Source of the DNA: Paraliobacillus quinghaiensis
Lineage (GTDB): Bacteria; Bacillota; Bacilli; Bacillales; Amphibacillaceae
Length of the DNA: 64,000 nucleotides
Assembly (NCBI RefSeq): GCF_003426025.1
Contig: NZ_QJSH01000001.1
Coordinates: 62,001 to 126,000, forward strand
Direction of reading: 5' to 3'
Shown: positions 37,799 to 47,102 of the stretch, piece after piece
Position numbering within the stretch: the stretch's first letter is position 1
How the letters are laid out: each line of letters opens with the position of its first letter
Position numbers and translations under genes: made by a program
Notes under the pieces: generated by a model
Seen by the model: the letters and a program-made list of their open reading frames with translations, nothing else
Database searches by the model: none
What the model was told of the DNA's origin: nothing

Positions 37799-38914
37799 GT
37801 GAGTAGTGAGCTTTTTGATGCCATTCAATATTTGGAGAAAGAAAAAGGTATTGATAAAGATGTTTTAATGGAAGCGTTAGAGGCAGCGCTAATTTCCGCT
37901 TATAAAAAGAACTTTCATTCTGCAACGAATGTACGTGTTGATTTGAATGAAGAAACAGGGAGTATGCGTGTTCTTTCACGTAAAGAAATTGTTGAAGAAG
38001 TCGATGATAATAATCAACAAATTAGTCTTGAGCAGGCTAAAGAATTGAACCCTAATTATGTATTAGGCGATGTGATTGAAATGGAAGTAACACCAAGAGA
38101 TTTTGGGCGTATCGCAGCTCAAGCAGCTAAACAAGTTGTAACGCAACGTGTTCGTGAAGCAGAACGCGGTGTAATTTTTAATGAGTATGTTGATCGCGAA
38201 GAAGATATTATGAATGGGATTATCCAACGTGTTGATCCACGCTTTGTATATGTTAACCTTGGTAAAGTAGAAGCTAAACTACCAGAAGCAGAACAAATGC
38301 CAACTGAAGAATACCATGTTCATGATCGTCTTAAAGTATTTGTAACGAAGGTAGAGAACACGAATAAAGGTCCACAAATCTTTGTTTCTCGTTCTCATCC
38401 AGGTTTATTGAAGCGTTTATTTGAAATGGAAGTACCAGAAATTTACGATGGTACAGTAGAAATTCGTTCTGTTGCAAGAGAAGCTGGTGATCGATCTAAA
38501 GTTTCAGTTTATGCACCGAATACTGACATTGATCCAGTTGGTTCATGTGTGGGTCAACGAGGACAACGTGTTCAAACGATTGTTGATGAATTAAAAGGTG
38601 AAAAACTTGATATTGTTGAGTGGTCAGAAGATCCAGTTGTTTATGTTTCCAATGCGTTAAGTCCATCTAAAGTAGTGGAAGTTCTCGTTTCTGAGGATGA
38701 TAAAGCTACAACAGTAATTGTGCCTGATAATCAGTTGTCATTAGCAATCGGCAAAAGAGGTCAAAATGCTCGTTTGGCTGCAAAGTTAACCGGGTGGAAA
38801 ATTGACATTAAGAGTGAAAGTGATGCTCGTGCTGCTGGTTTAATTTCAGAACGCAAGAATGATGAAGTTGACGGCGAGTTATTGTTTAATGAAGATGAAG
38901 ATTTATTTGATTAA
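37799..38914 (+). CDS. nusA: Transcription termination/antitermination factor NusA
   Basis: Binds RNA polymerase and promotes pausing and intrinsic termination. The 371-residue product has an N-terminal RNAP-binding domain (1-125), S1 domain (about 130-200), and two KH domains (VGSCVGQRGQRVQTIVDEL and LSLAIGKRGQNARLAAKLTGWKIDI), with a short acidic tail and no C-terminal repeats, as usual in Firmicutes. The start GTG at 37799 follows GGGGGAGA. Confidence 0.97.
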   Translation: MSSELFDAIQYLEKEKGIDKDVLMEALEAALISAYKKNFHSATNVRVDLNEETGSMRVLSRKEIVEEVDDNNQQISLEQAKELNPNYVLGDVIEMEVTPRDFGRIAAQAAKQVVTQRVREAERGVIFNEYVDREEDIMNGIIQRVDPRFVYVNLGKVEAKLPEAEQMPTEEYHVHDRLKVFVTKVENTNKGPQIFVSRSHPGLLKRLFEMEVPEIYDGTVEIRSVAREAGDRSKVSVYAPNTDIDPVGSCVGQRGQRVQTIVDELKGEKLDIVEWSEDPVVYVSNALSPSKVVEVLVSEDDKATTVIVPDNQLSLAIGKRGQNARLAAKLTGWKIDIKSESDARAAGLISERKNDEVDGELLFNEDEDLFD

Positions 38915-38928
38915 GGAGAAATGAATTC

Positions 38929-39210
38929 ATGCCTAAAAAAAATAAAAAAATTCCTCTTCGTAAATGTATTGTTACACAAGAGATGCAACCAAAAGATGCA
39001 CTAATACGCATTGTTCATAATAAAGATGGTGAAGTTTTCGTAGATCCAACAGGTAAAAAGAATGGCCGTGGAGCTTATATTTCAAAAGATTTAGAAGTTG
39101 TACAAAAGGCTGAAAAATCAAATGTTTTAGATCGTCACTTACAAACAAAAGTGAATGACACAGTCTATCAACAATTGAAGCAAGTGATTGAAGGGAAGGA
39201 TATTGAGTAA
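38929..39210 (+). CDS. ylxR: YlxR family RNA-binding protein (RnpM)
   Basis: A 93-residue basic protein with the DUF448 signature: IPLRKCIVTQEMQPKDALIRIV and GRGAYI. In B. subtilis the homologue (RnpM) binds and modulates RNase P. An AAGGAGA precedes ATG 38929. It overlaps ylxQ by 8 bp in the nusA-infB operon. Confidence 0.94.
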   Translation: MPKKNKKIPLRKCIVTQEMQPKDALIRIVHNKDGEVFVDPTGKKNGRGAYISKDLEVVQKAEKSNVLDRHLQTKVNDTVYQQLKQVIEGKDIE

Positions 39211-39523
39211 GGGGAATGGTTATCTCAACTTAATTGGCTTAGCGTATCGTGCACGTAAATTGACGTTAGGTGAAGAATTAATTGTTCGAGATATCCAAAA
39301 AAAACAAGCGAAATTGGTTTTGCTAGCAAACGATATTGGTCCTCAAACGAAGAAGAAGATTACAGATAAATGTAACTTTTATAATGTACCATTTCGAATC
39401 GTTGACGACAGAGATACGTTATCACAAGCAATCGGTAAGTCTGGTAGAGTGGCAGTTGCTGTTCTAGATGAAGGTTTCGCTTCTAAAATAACCTCATTGC
39501 TCGATAAATCTATTCGGGGGTGA
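39203..39523 (+). CDS. ylxQ: L7Ae-family ribosomal-like protein YlxQ
   Basis: A 106-residue L7Ae/L30e/S12e family RNA-binding protein: [40 protein letters not shown] and [12 protein letters not shown]. The start is placed at TTG 39203 (MSKGNGYLN), after AAGGGAAGG and inside the ylxR end; another in-frame TTG at 39188 would add non-family residues. Its function in vivo is unknown; it is cotranscribed with nusA and infB. Confidence 0.88.
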   Translation: MSKGNGYLNLIGLAYRARKLTLGEELIVRDIQKKQAKLVLLANDIGPQTKKKITDKCNFYNVPFRIVDDRDTLSQAIGKSGRVAVAVLDEGFASKITSLLDKSIRG

Positions 39524-39527
39524 ATGT

Positions 39528-41579
39528 ATGAGTAAAATACGCGTATATGAATATGCAAAAGAAAAGAATGTATCAAGTAAAGCAATTATAACAAAACTAA
39601 AGGAAATGGGTGTGGAGGTTTCTAATCACATGTCCACAATTTCTGAGGATACAAAGGCAAAGTTAGATCAGGCCTTTACTAAGCAAACTTCAGAGAAAAA
39701 AGCACCACAAACTAAAAAAGAGCAGACGAACCAGAAAAACCAAAAAAATAACAGTAATAAATCTTTAGAGAAGAATGACCAAAGTGAAACACAATCAAAA
39801 CCTGCTAATAAAAAAGAAGAAGAGACTTCAGCGAAAATAACATATGCTAATACATTAACAGTTGGAGAACTAGCTGAAAAACTGAAAAAAGATGCAAGTG
39901 AAATTATTAAAAAGTTAATGTCTCTAGGCGTTATGGCTACAAAAAATCAGGATCTAAATGAAGAATCAATTGAGTTGATTTGTGAAGAATATGGTGTAAC
40001 GGCTGAGAAAGAAATAGAAGTCGATGCAACTGATTTGGATAATTTTATTGAAGATGAAGATGAAGCGGCGTTGATCGAACGACCTGCTGTAGTAACAATA
40101 ATGGGACACGTTGATCACGGTAAAACAACGTTACTTGACTCTATTCGCCATACAAAAGTAACAGCTGGTGAAGCGGGTGGTATTACACAGCATATAGGTG
40201 CATACCAAATTGAAAATGACGGTAAATATATAACATTTTTAGATACACCAGGACACGCAGCATTTACTAGCATGCGTTCACGTGGTGCACAAGTAACAGA
40301 TATAGCAATCCTTGTAGTAGCTGCAGATGATGGTGTAATGCCACAGACTGTTGAAGCTATTAATCATGCTAAAGCTGCAGAGGTACCTATTATTGTAGCA
40401 GTTAACAAAATGGATACAGAGGGTGCCAACCCAGATCGTGTTATGCAAGAATTAACAGAGCATGAATTAATTCCTGAAGCTTGGGGTGGAAGCACAATAT
40501 TCGTTCAATTATCTGCAATTAAAGGTGAAGGAATTGACGAACTTGTTGAGATGATTCAACTTGTTGCGGAAGTAGAAGAATTAAAAGCTAATCCAAATAA
40601 CCGCGCAACTGGTACAGTAATTGAAGCTGAATTGGATAAAGGACGCGGTTCAGTTGCTACACTTCTTGTTCAAAATGGTACATTAAATGTAGGAGACCCT
40701 CTTGTAGTAGGAAATACATTTGGTCGTGTACGTGCAATGGTAAATGATCTAGGACGACGAGTAAAAACTGCAGGTCCTTCAGCGCCAGTTGAGATAACAG
40801 GTTTAAATGAAGTGCCAAAAGCAGGTGATCGTTTTGTTGTATTTGCTGATGAGAAGAAAGCACGTCAAATTGGTGAACAAAGACAACAAAAACAGATCGA
40901 ATTTAACCGTGGTAATCAATCTAGAGTAAGTTTAGATGATTTATTTGAACAAATTAAGCAAGGTGACATAAAAGACATTAACTTAATTTTAAAAGCAGAT
41001 GTGCAAGGTTCAGTAGAAGCCTTAGCCTCATCTTTAGAAAAAATTGATGTTGAAGGTGTTAAAGTAAATATCATTCACACAGGTGTGGGTGCAATTACTG
41101 AATCAGACATCATATTAGCTTCTGCTTCTAATGCGATTGTTATTGGCTTTAATGTCCGTCCAGACGTTAATGCGAAGAAAGCAGCTGAATCAGAAAAAGT
41201 GGATGTTCGCTTGTATCGTATTATTTATAAGGTAATTGAAGAAATTGAAGCAGCAATGAAAGGTATGTTAGATCCTGAATTTGAAGAAAAAGTAATCGGC
41301 CAAGCAGAAGTCCGTGAAATTTTCAAAGTATCGAAAATTGGAACGATAGCGGGTAGCTATGTAACAGATGGTAAAATATCTCGTAATGCAAGTGTTCGTG
41401 TTATTCGTGACGGTATCGTTATTTATGAAGGTGAAATTGATACCTTAAAACGTTTCAAGGATGATGTAAAAGAAGTTGCGCAAAATTACGAATGTGGTAT
41501 CACTGTAGAGAAATTCAATGATATCAAAGAAGGCGATATCTTTGAAGCATATGTCATGGAAGAAATTAAACGCACATGA
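39528..41579 (+). CDS. infB: Translation initiation factor IF-2
   Basis: GTPase that delivers fMet-tRNA to the ribosome. The 683-residue product has an N-terminal IF2N segment ([24 protein letters not shown]), a Lys/Gln/Asn-rich linker (about 45-100), a second IF2N domain, and the G domain from about 185 ([26 protein letters not shown]), then domains II-IV. GGGGTGA precedes ATG 39528. Its stop overlaps ylxP by 4 bp. Confidence 0.97.
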   Translation: MSKIRVYEYAKEKNVSSKAIITKLKEMGVEVSNHMSTISEDTKAKLDQAFTKQTSEKKAPQTKKEQTNQKNQKNNSNKSLEKNDQSETQSKPANKKEEETSAKITYANTLTVGELAEKLKKDASEIIKKLMSLGVMATKNQDLNEESIELICEEYGVTAEKEIEVDATDLDNFIEDEDEAALIERPAVVTIMGHVDHGKTTLLDSIRHTKVTAGEAGGITQHIGAYQIENDGKYITFLDTPGHAAFTSMRSRGAQVTDIAILVVAADDGVMPQTVEAINHAKAAEVPIIVAVNKMDTEGANPDRVMQELTEHELIPEAWGGSTIFVQLSAIKGEGIDELVEMIQLVAEVEELKANPNNRATGTVIEAELDKGRGSVATLLVQNGTLNVGDPLVVGNTFGRVRAMVNDLGRRVKTAGPSAPVEITGLNEVPKAGDRFVVFADEKKARQIGEQRQQKQIEFNRGNQSRVSLDDLFEQIKQGDIKDINLILKADVQGSVEALASSLEKIDVEGVKVNIIHTGVGAITESDIILASASNAIVIGFNVRPDVNAKKAAESEKVDVRLYRIIYKVIEEIEAAMKGMLDPEFEEKVIGQAEVREIFKVSKIGTIAGSYVTDGKISRNASVRVIRDGIVIYEGEIDTLKRFKDDVKEVAQNYECGITVEKFNDIKEGDIFEAYVMEEIKRT

Positions 41580-41854
41580 TTTTGTTTGCTGAAGTCGAGT
41601 GTATGATCCATCACGCGCATTCTTTAAAAGAAAAGCGATCAGTTGTTAAGAGAATTAGCAAACGGATTGAAAATGATTTTAACGTTGCAATTAGTGAAAT
41701 GGATTATCAAGATCTATGGCAACGTACGATGTTTGGTTTAGTAACAATTGCAAATGAAAAAGTTCAAGCGGAAAGAGTGATTGATCAATGTTTAAAATTG
41801 ATTGATTCCTTTCCTGAAATTGAACGTACAAATACGCATGTAGAATGGTTGTAA
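41576..41854 (+). CDS. ylxP: DUF503 family protein YlxP
   Basis: A 92-residue DUF503 protein with the family core [41 protein letters not shown] (short motifs [19 protein letters not shown]). It starts at ATG 41576 within the infB stop, so it is coupled. Its biochemical function is unknown; its position between infB and rbfA is conserved. Confidence 0.93.
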   Translation: MILFAEVECMIHHAHSLKEKRSVVKRISKRIENDFNVAISEMDYQDLWQRTMFGLVTIANEKVQAERVIDQCLKLIDSFPEIERTNTHVEWL

Positions 41855-41889
41855 CCAAGCGTTTCTAGAATTTTAAGAGGTGATTGTCG

Positions 41890-42231
41890 ATGAATCAAAT
41901 GAGAGCAAATCGCGTCGCAGAACAGATGAAAAAAGAATTAGGTGATATAATAGGTCGTAAAATTAAAGACCCTCGTGTGGGTTTTGTAACCATAACAGAT
42001 GTTGAAGTTACTGGAGACCTACAGCAAGCTAAAGTCTTTATTTCTGTTCTTGGGGAAGATAAACAAAAACAAGAAACTTTAATTGGTTTAGCAAAAGCTA
42101 AAGGATTTATACGCACAGAAATAGGTAAAAGAATTCGATTGCGTAAAACACCTGAATTGTTTTTTGAATTTGATGAAGCCGTTGAAAAGGGAAATCGAAT
42201 TGAACACATCTTACGCGATTTAAATGATTAG
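41890..42231 (+). CDS. rbfA: Ribosome-binding factor A
   Basis: KH-fold factor for late 30S maturation and cold adaptation. It contains [39 protein letters not shown] and [16 protein letters not shown]. The ATG at 41890 is chosen (AGAGGTGA at 41877-41884); the TTG at 41884 overlaps that site. The product has 113 residues. It is the last gene of the nusA-infB operon, closed by a terminator. Confidence 0.96.
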   Translation: MNQMRANRVAEQMKKELGDIIGRKIKDPRVGFVTITDVEVTGDLQQAKVFISVLGEDKQKQETLIGLAKAKGFIRTEIGKRIRLRKTPELFFEFDEAVEKGNRIEHILRDLND

Positions 42232-42252
42232 AGTAAGTAATATTTACTTCCT

Positions 42253-42285
42253 AAAACCCTTGTTCTATAATAGTACAAGGGTTTT
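42253..42285 (+). terminator. Terminator after rbfA
   Basis: AAAACCCTTGT (42253-42263) pairs with ACAAGGGTTTT (42275-42285) over 11 bp, followed by ATATTTGT. It shares the CCCTTG/CAAGGG core with the proS, polC and pre-ftsK hairpins. Confidence 0.85.
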
Positions 42286-42331
42286 ATATTTGTCTATTTT
42301 TAATTAATAATGATCAAATGGAGGAAAAGGT

Positions 42332-43243
42332 ATGCATGGTATTATCCCATTGTGGAAACCAATTGGACCTACATCACATGATTGTGTCATCAAGATGAGA
42401 AAGTTATTTAAAACAAAAAAGGTCGGTCATACCGGGACGCTAGATCCAGCAGTTGAAGGTGTTCTACCAATCTGTATCGGACAAGCAACTAAAATTGTGC
42501 CATATTTAACTGATACGAAGAAAACATATATAGCTGAGGTAACTCTTGGTTACTCAACAGACACAGAAGATCAAACTGGTACAACACTTGAAAAAAAAGA
42601 AGTAAGCGATACGATTGAAATAGAAACACTGAAACACACGCTAGAAAGATTTGTTGGTCAAATAGAACAAGTAGTACCGCTTTATTCAGCAGTAAGAGTA
42701 AATGGCAAGAAACTTTATGAATACGCTAGAGCAAATGAACCAGTAACAAGGCCATCGCGTGAGGTTACGATTGAATCAATAAGTTTATTGGAAGATACGA
42801 TTAAAGCTGAAGGGAAACTCATACGTTTCTCAATTCAAGCAACCTGTTCTAAAGGTACCTACATCCGAACACTTTGTGTGGATATAGGTAATGCATTAGG
42901 ATATCCAGCACACATGTCTAAATTAGTACGGACCCAGACCGGAAGTTTTACTGCTGAACAAACTTATAGTTTTGATGAGTTAAACGAGTTGGCTCAATTA
43001 AACAAAATAGAATCAACTTTAGTTCCAATTCATCGAGGAGTTGAGCATTTAGATGTGTATAAGGTTGATGAGAAACTAGCTGAGAAAGTGAGATATGGAC
43101 AAAAACTGCCTTTTCCAGATCAACAACTAGGTGATCGTCCATTTAGAGTTGAATATGATGATGAACTTCTAGCAATATATCAAGTACATCCAACAAAGCC
43201 TGACGAGATTAAACCAATGCGTGTTTTTCCATATAATGATTAA
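42332..43243 (+). CDS. truB: tRNA pseudouridine-55 synthase
   Basis: Forms pseudouridine 55 in the T-loop of tRNA. The catalytic Asp is in KVGHTGTLDPAVEGVLPICIG; other family motifs are PPLYSAVRVNGKKLYEYAR-like (VVPLYSAVRVNGKKLYEYAR) and CSKGTYIRTLCVDIG. The 303-residue product starts at ATG 42332 after GGAGGAAAA. ribF follows 17 bp later. Confidence 0.96.
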   Translation: MHGIIPLWKPIGPTSHDCVIKMRKLFKTKKVGHTGTLDPAVEGVLPICIGQATKIVPYLTDTKKTYIAEVTLGYSTDTEDQTGTTLEKKEVSDTIEIETLKHTLERFVGQIEQVVPLYSAVRVNGKKLYEYARANEPVTRPSREVTIESISLLEDTIKAEGKLIRFSIQATCSKGTYIRTLCVDIGNALGYPAHMSKLVRTQTGSFTAEQTYSFDELNELAQLNKIESTLVPIHRGVEHLDVYKVDEKLAEKVRYGQKLPFPDQQLGDRPFRVEYDDELLAIYQVHPTKPDEIKPMRVFPYND

Positions 43244-43260
43244 AGAGAGGAGTTGAAAAA

Positions 43261-44211
43261 ATGGATATTATTTCACTGAGCTACCCAACTCAAGCAAGTA
43301 TATTAAATGCAGATGAAACTGTCGCAGCAATAGGTTTTTTTGATGGGGTACACAAAGGTCATCAAAAAGTTATTCAAACAGCTAAAGAAATTGCTGCAAA
43401 ACAGCAAAGAAAAAGTGCGGTTATCACCTTTTCACCACATCCATCTGTTGTACTGAAAAAACAACAAAAGACTGTACATTATTTAACTCCACTTACTGAA
43501 AAAAAAGCAATACTTGAAGATATGGGTATCGATATTTTATACGTCATTACATTCAATGAGGATCTATCACGCTTATCACCTAAAGAATTTATACAAACAT
43601 TTATTAATGGACTTCATATTAAACATTTGGTAGCAGGATTTGATTTTACATATGGTTACATGGGTAAAGGTACTATGGAAACAATTCGGGATGATGCTGA
43701 AGGAAGTTTCGATGTTACTATCATTGATAAACTAGACAATGCTAATAAAAAAATCAGCTCCACTCTTATCCGAGAATTATTGTCTGATGGAAAAGTTTAT
43801 CAAATAAAAGAATTGTTAGGAAGACCTTTTCAAACAAGTGGAATAGTTGTTGAAGGGGAAAAAAGAGGCAGAACAATTGGCTTTCCTACTGCTAATATAG
43901 AGATAGGAACTGATTATGCTTTACCTAAGGTTGGCGTTTATGCAGTCACGGTATCTTTAGCTAACAAACAGATACCTGGGATGGCTAATATTGGGTATAA
44001 ACCTACTTTTCATGATAATACAGGTGATCAACCAACAGTAGAAATTCATTTGTTTGATTTTAATGAACATATCTACGGGGAAAAAGTACAGATAGACTGG
44101 CATCATTTTATTCGAGATGAAATAAAATTTGCTGGAGTAGATGAATTAATTGGTCAATTAAAACAAGATGAACAGCAAATTCGTCAATTTTTACCTAGAA
44201 TTTTTGATTAA
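43261..44211 (+). CDS. ribF: Bifunctional riboflavin kinase/FAD synthetase
   Basis: Makes FMN and FAD from riboflavin. The N-terminal adenylyltransferase domain has GFFDGVHKGHQKVI and FDFTYGYMGKG; the C-terminal kinase domain has RGRTIGFPTANI and PKVGVYAV. The 316-residue length is typical. GAGAGGAG precedes ATG 43261. It is paired with truB as in other Bacillaceae. Confidence 0.96.
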   Translation: MDIISLSYPTQASILNADETVAAIGFFDGVHKGHQKVIQTAKEIAAKQQRKSAVITFSPHPSVVLKKQQKTVHYLTPLTEKKAILEDMGIDILYVITFNEDLSRLSPKEFIQTFINGLHIKHLVAGFDFTYGYMGKGTMETIRDDAEGSFDVTIIDKLDNANKKISSTLIRELLSDGKVYQIKELLGRPFQTSGIVVEGEKRGRTIGFPTANIEIGTDYALPKVGVYAVTVSLANKQIPGMANIGYKPTFHDNTGDQPTVEIHLFDFNEHIYGEKVQIDWHHFIRDEIKFAGVDELIGQLKQDEQQIRQFLPRIFD

Positions 44212-44214
44212 TAC

Positions 44215-44243
44215 TTGCATTTTTAGCTAAAAAGATGTAATCT
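44215..44243 (+). promoter_or_regulatory. Candidate promoter of rpsO
   Basis: TTGCAT (44215-44220), a 17-bp spacer and TAATCT (44238-44243). The -10 keeps the most conserved T, A and final T only. Transcription from here would start near 44250, exactly before the structured leader, which supports the call. Confidence 0.45.
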
Positions 44244-44252
44244 AAATAACGG

Positions 44253-44306
44253 AAACCATCCACTTGGCAAAGCGATTCTCCGACGCATGCTAGGGGATTG
44301 GGGTTT
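44253..44306 (+). promoter_or_regulatory. Structured rpsO leader (candidate S15 autoregulatory site)
   Basis: AAACC (44253-44257) pairs with GGTTT (44302-44306); inward, ATCC/GGAT and GGCA/TGCT add further pairing, and GCG/CGC closes an inner loop. It lies just upstream of the SD of rpsO. S15 represses its own translation through leader structures in several bacteria; whether this fold matches the known Geobacillus form cannot be settled by eye. Confidence 0.45.
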
Positions 44307-44333
44307 ACTATTATTTATTAGGAGGTGAACAGG

Positions 44334-44603
44334 ATGGCAATTACACAAGAGCGCAAGAACGAACTTATCAATGAGTTCAAAACACACGATACCGATACTG
44401 GATCTCCAGAGGTTCAAATCGCTGTCCTAACTGAAGAAATTACGAACTTGAATGAGCATCTACGTATGCACAAAAAGGATCACCATTCACGTCGTGGTTT
44501 GTTGAAAATGGTTGGGAAACGTCGTAACTTATTAAATTACTTACGTAAAAATGATGTTGCACGTTACCGTGATTTAATTCAAAAACTTGGCTTACGCCGA
44601 TAA
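44334..44603 (+). CDS. rpsO: 30S ribosomal protein S15
   Basis: The 89-residue S15 with [35 protein letters not shown] (short motifs [15 protein letters not shown]), [25 protein letters not shown] and [13 protein letters not shown]. The ATG at 44334 lies 8 bases after AGGAGGTGA; an earlier in-frame GTG at 44325 is inside that site. It precedes pnp, the order conserved from Firmicutes to enterobacteria. Confidence 0.98.
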   Translation: MAITQERKNELINEFKTHDTDTGSPEVQIAVLTEEITNLNEHLRMHKKDHHSRRGLLKMVGKRRNLLNYLRKNDVARYRDLIQKLGLRR

Positions 44604-44610
44604 TTTACGA

Positions 44611-44636
44611 GAAAGCGGGAATTTTCCCGCTTTTTC
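44611..44636 (+). terminator. Terminator after rpsO
   Basis: AAAGCGGGAA and TTCCCGCTTTTT form a GC-rich stem with a T run and a very short loop. This should end most rpsO transcripts before pnp. Confidence 0.9.
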
Positions 44637-44668
44637 TGTATGTTAAAAACACATTGTTAAATTTCTGG

Positions 44669-44698
44669 TTGTAGGGATTTGTAGTTAAATTATATATT
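44669..44698 (+). promoter_or_regulatory. Possible pnp promoter
   Basis: TTGTAG (44669-44674) with TATATT (44693-44698) at 18 bp. It is a weak match, but a promoter is expected here because rpsO has a strong terminator. It would place the long hairpin at 44727-44787 in the pnp leader. In the 306-bp rpsO-pnp gap I see no ORF. Confidence 0.35.
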
Positions 44699-44726
44699 GG
44701 CTAATAAGCTATGTCATGATCCTTTC

Positions 44727-44787
44727 GCTCGATTCTGATCAAGCAGTTGAATAAAAGATGGATTCAACTGCTTGATCAGGATGGAGC
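44727..44787 (+). promoter_or_regulatory. Long hairpin in the rpsO-pnp intergenic region
   Basis: A perfect 18-bp stem, CTGATCAAGCAGTTGAAT (44735-44752) with its complement at 44762-44779, encloses a 9-nt loop. It extends outward through ATT/GAT (one wobble), one G-G mismatch and GCTC/GAGC to 44727 and 44787, 26 positions per arm. There is no T run, so it is not a terminator. It resembles an RNase III-type processing stem of the kind that controls pnp in E. coli, but the sequence is unrelated and the role here is inferred. Confidence 0.6.
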
Positions 44788-44909
44788 AAGGTACTGTAAA
44801 AGATGCAAAAGGACAAATGAAACAATAGATGATTTATAGCCCTTATTAATTGGATATACTACTACAAAGAACTCAATCTTGCTGAAAAAGAGAGGGGTAT
44901 AAAGTCAAT

Positions 44910-47021
44910 ATGGTAGCAGAAAAAAAAGTTTTCTCAACAGAAATTTCCGGTAAAACATTCTCTGTAGAAGTTGGAGAATTAGCAAAACAAGCAAATGGAG
45001 CTTGTATGATTCAATATGGTGATACATCTGTATTATCGACAGCTACTGGTTCAAAAGAGCCAAAAGATCTACCTTTTTTTCCACTAACTGTTAACTATGA
45101 AGAACGTCTATATGCTGTAGGTAAAATACCTGGAGGATTTATTAAGAGAGAAGGTCGTCCAAGTGAAACTGCAGTTCTTACATCACGTTTAATTGATCGT
45201 CCAATTCGTCCATTGTTTCCGGATGGTTTTCGTAATGATGTTCAAGTCATTAGTATGGTAATGAGCTTAGATCAGAACTGTCCATCAGATATCGCAGCAA
45301 TGATCGGTTCTTCTATCGCATTATCAATTTCTGATATCCCATTTGATGGGCCAATTGCGGGTGTTATTGTTGGACGAGTAGATGATGAATTTATTATAAA
45401 TCCAACTACTGAACAACGTGAGAAAAGTGATATTGACCTTATCGTAGCAGGTACAAAAGATGCGATTAACATGGTAGAAGCAGGTGCGGATGAAGTACCT
45501 GAAGATGTCATGCTTGAAGCAATTATGTTTGGGCACGAAGAAATCAAGCGATTAGTTGCTTTCCAAGAGAAAATTGTTGAAGAAGTTGCGAAAGAAAAGA
45601 TGGAGATCACTTTATTTGAATTAGATAAAGAACTGACTGTCGAAGTTGAAGAAAAAATTAAAGATACATTAGTAAGTGCAATTCAAGTGCAAGAGAAGCA
45701 TGCACGTGAAGCGGCTATCGAAAAAGTCAAAAAAGACTTACTTGCTACATATGAAGAGCAAGAAGCAGATGAGAAAACAATTAAACATGTTAAGGGTATT
45801 CTTGATAAGATAGTTAAAGAAGAAGTTCGACGTTTAATTACAAAAGAGAAAGTCCGACCAGATGGACGTAAAATTGATGAGATCCGTTCTTTAACATCTC
45901 GTATTAGCGCACTTCCTAGAACGCATGGTTCAGGATTATTTACTCGCGGTCAAACACAAGCATTGAGTGTTTGTACATTAGGTGCACTTGGAGATGTTCA
46001 AATTTTAGATGGTATCGGTTTAGAAGAATCTAAACGTTTTATGCACCACTATAATTTCCCATTATTCAGTGTTGGTGAAACAGGACCAATTCGTGGACCT
46101 GGTCGTCGTGAAATCGGACATGGTGCTTTAGGAGAACGTGCTTTAGAAAAAGTAATTCCATCAGAAAAAGACTTCCCATATACAATACGTCTTGTTTCAG
46201 AAGTGTTAGAATCAAATGGTTCAACCTCACAAGCAAGTATTTGTGCGAGTACATTAGCAATGATGGATGCAGGTGTTCCGATTAAGGCACCAGTTGCTGG
46301 TATTGCAATGGGACTTATCAAGTCAGGTGAAGATTACTCTATTTTAAGTGATATTCAAGGGATGGAGGACCACCTAGGTGATATGGACTTTAAAGTTGCA
46401 GGAACATCTAAAGGTGTAACTGCCCTACAAATGGATATCAAAATTGAAGGTCTATCACGTGAAATCTTAGAAGAAGCATTGACACAAGCTCAAAAGGGCC
46501 GTATGCATATCTTAGAACATATGCTTGAAACGATTAATGAGCCTAAAGAAGAGTTATCAGCTTATGCACCAAAAATTCTAACGATGTCTATTCACCCTGA
46601 TAAAATCCGTGATGTAATCGGGCCAAGTGGTAAACAGATTAACAAAATCATTGAAGAGACAGGCGTTAAAATTGATATTGAACAAGATGGTGGAGTATTT
46701 ATTTCATCTACCGATAACGAGATGAATCAAAAAGCGAAGAAAATTATTGAGGATATTGTTCGTGAAGTAGAAGTAGGCGAGATGTATCTTGCTACTGTAA
46801 AACGAATCGAGAAATTTGGCGCTTTTGTTGAACTGTTTAAAGGTAAAGAAGGCCTTGTTCACATTTCAGAAATGGCTGCTGAACGAATCAATAAAGTGGA
46901 AGATGTTGTTTCAATTGGTGATCAAATAATGGTAAAAGTAAAAGAAATAGATCGCCAAGGTCGTATCAACCTCTCACGTAAAGCGGTATTAGCTGAAGAA
47001 AAAGAAAAAGAAAGTAAATAA
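44910..47021 (+). CDS. pnp: Polynucleotide phosphorylase
   Basis: Phosphorolytic 3'-5' exoribonuclease. The 703-residue product has two RNase PH domains ([15 protein letters not shown] at about 98; [22 protein letters not shown] at about 336), a linking helical domain, KH ([20 protein letters not shown]) and S1 ([15 protein letters not shown]...GLVHISEM) domains. AGAGGGG precedes ATG 44910 by about 12 bases, a longish spacing. In B. subtilis ylxY follows; here mlpA follows directly. Confidence 0.97.
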   Translation: MVAEKKVFSTEISGKTFSVEVGELAKQANGACMIQYGDTSVLSTATGSKEPKDLPFFPLTVNYEERLYAVGKIPGGFIKREGRPSETAVLTSRLIDRPIRPLFPDGFRNDVQVISMVMSLDQNCPSDIAAMIGSSIALSISDIPFDGPIAGVIVGRVDDEFIINPTTEQREKSDIDLIVAGTKDAINMVEAGADEVPEDVMLEAIMFGHEEIKRLVAFQEKIVEEVAKEKMEITLFELDKELTVEVEEKIKDTLVSAIQVQEKHAREAAIEKVKKDLLATYEEQEADEKTIKHVKGILDKIVKEEVRRLITKEKVRPDGRKIDEIRSLTSRISALPRTHGSGLFTRGQTQALSVCTLGALGDVQILDGIGLEESKRFMHHYNFPLFSVGETGPIRGPGRREIGHGALGERALEKVIPSEKDFPYTIRLVSEVLESNGSTSQASICASTLAMMDAGVPIKAPVAGIAMGLIKSGEDYSILSDIQGMEDHLGDMDFKVAGTSKGVTALQMDIKIEGLSREILEEALTQAQKGRMHILEHMLETINEPKEELSAYAPKILTMSIHPDKIRDVIGPSGKQINKIIEETGVKIDIEQDGGVFISSTDNEMNQKAKKIIEDIVREVEVGEMYLATVKRIEKFGAFVELFKGKEGLVHISEMAAERINKVEDVVSIGDQIMVKVKEIDRQGRINLSRKAVLAEEKEKESK

Positions 47022-47030
47022 TTCACTTAA

Positions 47031-47058
47031 AAGAAACTGGGTTACCAGTTTCTTTTCT
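47031..47058 (+). terminator. Terminator after pnp
   Basis: AAGAAACTGG (47031-47040), GTTA loop, CCAGTTTCTT (47045-47054) plus further T-rich sequence. It is a 10-bp stem. Confidence 0.8.
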
Positions 47059-47102
47059 TACATATACTATGAAAAGTTATGGAAGAACTGGAGGACAAAA
47101 AG

